DNA from: Candidatus Acidiferrales bacterium | GTDB lineage: Bacteria > Acidobacteriota > Terriglobia > Acidiferrales > UBA7541 | Direction of reading: 5' to 3' | DNA length: 62,171 nt | Assembly: GCA_030038275.1 (NCBI GenBank) | Contig: JASHPG010000094.1 | Span: 1-62,171, forward strand | Made by a program: the position numbers and the translations under genes | The notes under the pieces: model-generated | What the model was told of the DNA's origin: nothing | Seen by the model: the letters and a program-made list of their open reading frames with translations, nothing else | The model's database searches: none | Shown here: in pieces, positions 60,237-62,171 of the stretch | Position numbering within the stretch: the first letter of the stretch is position 1 | Layout: each line of letters opens with the position of its first letter

Positions 60237-61190
60237 TTAGGTCAGGGAAACGTATTTTTGCGATGAATTCAGGCCCTCTTGCGCAGCTTCCAGATTGCGT
60301 ATCATAGGAGACAGCCCGTGGCGCCCAAAACACGCTGCAATGGCCTTTCCGATCTCGTCAATCCGCTCCGTAGCTAAGGCCAGCACACTGGGACCGGCAC
60401 CACTGAGCGCTATGCCGAGCAAACCAGGGATACGCGGAAGCGCGAATACTTCCGAGAGGCCTGGGATCAGCGTCTGCCGCTGCCCTTGGTGCAAGCGGTC
60501 CTGCATGGCATCCCAGATGAGATCGTAGCGGCGATCTTCTAGCGCGGCCACGAAGAGCGCGGAACGCTGCAAGTTAAAAACGGCGTCCGCGCGCGGGATG
60601 GATGGAAGCAAAACCGCGCGCGATTTCTTTGTTTCGAGCTCGACGTCCGGCGTGACCACGATCACGCGAATTACCTTGGGCCAGCGCTTGCGCAGCGCAG
60701 CGACACTTCCGTCCGGTCGAGTAAAGGTGATCACAAAGCCGCCGAGCAACGCTGCTGCCACGTTGTCCGGGTGCCCCTCCATCTCGGTCGCGTAGCGCAG
60801 CACGGCGTCCTTCGGGACCGGACGCCCGGTAACGAGATAACCCAGGGCGACCCCCGCGACTGCGGCGGCCGCGCTGCTGCCAAGGCCACCAGCAACCGGG
60901 ATTTGATTCTGCACCGCCAAGCGGACGCGCGGAAGGTCGAAGCCTTCGCGTTCGGCAGCCAAACGCATGGCCCGAAAGATCAAGTTCTGGTCCGGATCCT
61001 TGGGAAGAGCGGAAGTGCCGCGCACGCCGGAGCTTCGAGCCCGTGTTCGCGCGCCGGGCTGCGACAGCAAGGTGGCTCGCACGCTGAGATACATTTCAAG
61101 CGCGAGGCCCAGGCAATCGAATCCAGCGCCCATATTGGCCGTCGAGGCGGGAACGCGAACTTCAAAAGAGGGCTGGCGGGAGGCGGTCAT
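60237..61190 (-). CDS. thrB: Homoserine kinase ThrB
   Basis: 317 residues from ATG 61190. The GHMP kinase pattern is complete: VRVPASTANMGAGFDCLGLAL at the N-terminus, the ATP loop PVAGGLGSSAAAAVAG, HPDNVAAALLGGF and GIALSGAGPSVLALA near the C-terminus. It phosphorylates homoserine for threonine synthase, encoded just upstream (54-base gap) on the same strand. Normal length. Confidence 0.95.
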   Translation of the reverse strand: MTASRQPSFEVRVPASTANMGAGFDCLGLALEMYLSVRATLLSQPGARTRARSSGVRGTSALPKDPDQNLIFRAMRLAAEREGFDLPRVRLAVQNQIPVAGGLGSSAAAAVAGVALGYLVTGRPVPKDAVLRYATEMEGHPDNVAAALLGGFVITFTRPDGSVAALRKRWPKVIRVIVVTPDVELETKKSRAVLLPSIPRADAVFNLQRSALFVAALEDRRYDLIWDAMQDRLHQGQRQTLIPGLSEVFALPRIPGLLGIALSGAGPSVLALATERIDEIGKAIAACFGRHGLSPMIRNLEAAQEGLNSSQKYVSLT

Positions 61191-61244
61191 GGAATCGGAG
61201 GGCGCTCGGCGGCGCGCCGACAAGCGCAAGTCGTGTGCAGCTCC

Positions 61245-62171
61245 TTAGCGCTGCTGTTCGAGCGTCTTGAGAATCGCGGACTTAGAAGCTTCGACGCGCT
61301 GCGGCGCATTGCGAAATGAACCGTGAATACACAAGGGTTCCGCTCCAGCGGATTCAAGCGCGAGCGTTCCCCGATGATAAGCGCTGACGTAATCCGGATC
61401 TTTCAGCACATGGCCGGTCAGAACCGCTATCACGGATTCTCCTCGACGAATGCGGCCCGCAGCAACAAGTTTCTTGATGCCGGCAACGGTCGTCGCGGAA
61501 GCCGGCTCGCAGCCGATGCCGTCACGCCCGATCATGGCTTTTGCGTCGGCTATCTCTTGTTCGCTCACGCTGATAATGCTGCCTCCGGAGCGCAGCACGG
61601 CACGCAACGCCTTTTTCCAGGAGACCGGCGCTCCGATCTTGATGGCGCTCGCGAGCGTGCGGGGATGGTTTTCGAATTCAAGCGAGCCCGGCAGAGGCGA
61701 TTCGGCGGCAGTCTCCGCAGGGGACAGCCTGGCGAACAAACGCGCCAACGGAGATGCGCCTTCGGCTTGAATCACACTCAATTTCGGCAGCCTGTCGATC
61801 AATCCGAGCGCCAGCAACTCCTCGAATCCTTTGCCGAGCGCGGAACTATTGCCCATGTTGCCGCCGGGAACGACCACATGATCCGGCACTTGCCAATTAC
61901 GCTGGTTCATCATTTCGAACGCGACGGTTTTTTGTCCTTCGATGCGGAACGGATTGATCGAATTCGCGACGTAAATTGACGGATTTTCGCCAAGCTCCTG
62001 TATCAGACGCATGCAATCGTCAAAATTTCCGTCGATTTCACGGACGAGCGCGCCGTAATCCATGCTTTGGGCCAGCTTTGCGGCGGTGATTTGTCCACGC
62101 GGCAGCACAATTGCGGGCTGGAGGCCTGCTCGCGCAGCGTAGGCCGCCAAACTTGCGGCTGTGTTTCCGGT
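61245..62171 (-). CDS. thrC: Threonine synthase ThrC, C-terminal part (5' end outside window)
   Basis: 309 residues visible; the frame stays open to the window edge, beginning TGNTAASLAAYAARAG, which is the conserved fold-type II segment after the PLP lysine. VPDHVVVPGGNMGNSSALGKGF is the phosphate-binding Gly loop and GCEPASATTVAGIKKLVA a typical helix near the end. It converts O-phosphohomoserine to threonine with PLP. Ends at 61245 and is followed by thrB, so order thrC-thrB. PLP lysine is outside the window. Confidence 0.93.
   Translation of the reverse strand, partial: TGNTAASLAAYAARAGLQPAIVLPRGQITAAKLAQSMDYGALVREIDGNFDDCMRLIQELGENPSIYVANSINPFRIEGQKTVAFEMMNQRNWQVPDHVVVPGGNMGNSSALGKGFEELLALGLIDRLPKLSVIQAEGASPLARLFARLSPAETAAESPLPGSLEFENHPRTLASAIKIGAPVSWKKALRAVLRSGGSIISVSEQEIADAKAMIGRDGIGCEPASATTVAGIKKLVAAGRIRRGESVIAVLTGHVLKDPDYVSAYHRGTLALESAGAEPLCIHGSFRNAPQRVEASKSAILKTLEQQR

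Noticed and set aside
1-62171. tRNA, rRNA, known riboswitches (TPP, cobalamin, SAM, c-di-GMP), insertion sequences with transposase
   Set aside because: I looked for the conserved cores and transposase motifs and saw none; a covariance scan would be needed to exclude divergent ones.

Overview
The window looks like a chromosomal fragment of a GC-rich, soil-type Acidobacteriota member, or a close uncultured relative. The hints are Ser/Thr kinases fused to TolB/WD40-like propellers, futalosine-pathway menaquinone genes, DUF4142, DUF4159 and DUF6152-type proteins, an Ig/FG-GAP lipoprotein, a PEP-CTERM protein, and many short palindromic repeats between and even inside genes. This placement is inference from gene content; no 16S rRNA, tRNA or ribosomal protein gene was recognised.

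Layout. 1-573: C-terminus of a propeller protein. 729-6969 (+): a periplasmic oxidation cluster with a di-haem cytochrome c, two PQQ dehydrogenases, a rhodanese-thioredoxin fusion and a TlpA-like thioredoxin. An intrinsic terminator lies across the 5' end of the second dehydrogenase. 7242-9879 (+): MEDS/PAS histidine kinase and a receiver-only response regulator, followed by a gene-free stretch rich in hairpins. 10515-12821 (-): amidohydrolase and both subunits of a 3-oxoacid-type CoA-transferase. 13010-18614 (+): two paralogous membrane Ser/Thr kinases. The first carries an in-frame insertion built of palindromic repeats, and a truncated third kinase start sits between them. 18650-23177 (-): PBP1A and an FG-GAP lipoprotein.

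23895-32485 (-) is an accessory catabolic block: amidohydrolase, SDR, carotenoid/lignostilbene-type oxygenase, SnoaL-like protein with an internal TGA, ArsR plus SRPBCC pair with operator palindromes, aldehyde dehydrogenase, an orphan ribbon-helix-helix protein, a small conserved protein and a DUF6282 hydrolase. 32743-39388 holds DUF4142, XerC/D, the menaquinone trio (UbiX-like, UbiA-like, MqnE), a GlsB-type membrane protein and a phosphofructokinase with PPi-type signature residues. 39654-40540 (+) is a small, AT-richer pair: a frameshifted membrane protein overlapping an ImmA/IrrE metallopeptidase.

40749-45536 contains MOSC, a zinc alcohol dehydrogenase, a repeat-dense intergenic region, three exported proteins of unknown role and a lysine-rich micro-ORF. 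45638-48165 (-) is rpoD and msrA. 48328-51069 is a putative glycolipid/lipid-phosphate group (MGDG-synthase-like glycosyltransferase, PHP hydrolase, PAP2 phosphatase). 51096-58542 (-) is a type II NADH dehydrogenase and a complete RND efflux operon. 58871-60190 (+) is a small membrane protein and a PEP-CTERM protein. 60237-62171 (-) is thrB and the C-terminal part of thrC.

The least explained parts are the frameshifted membrane protein/IrrE pair, the repeat-driven remodelling of genes (kinase insertion, kinase fragment, DUF6152 gene without a clear start), the internal TGA in the catabolic block, and the hairpin region at 9.9-10.15 kb.
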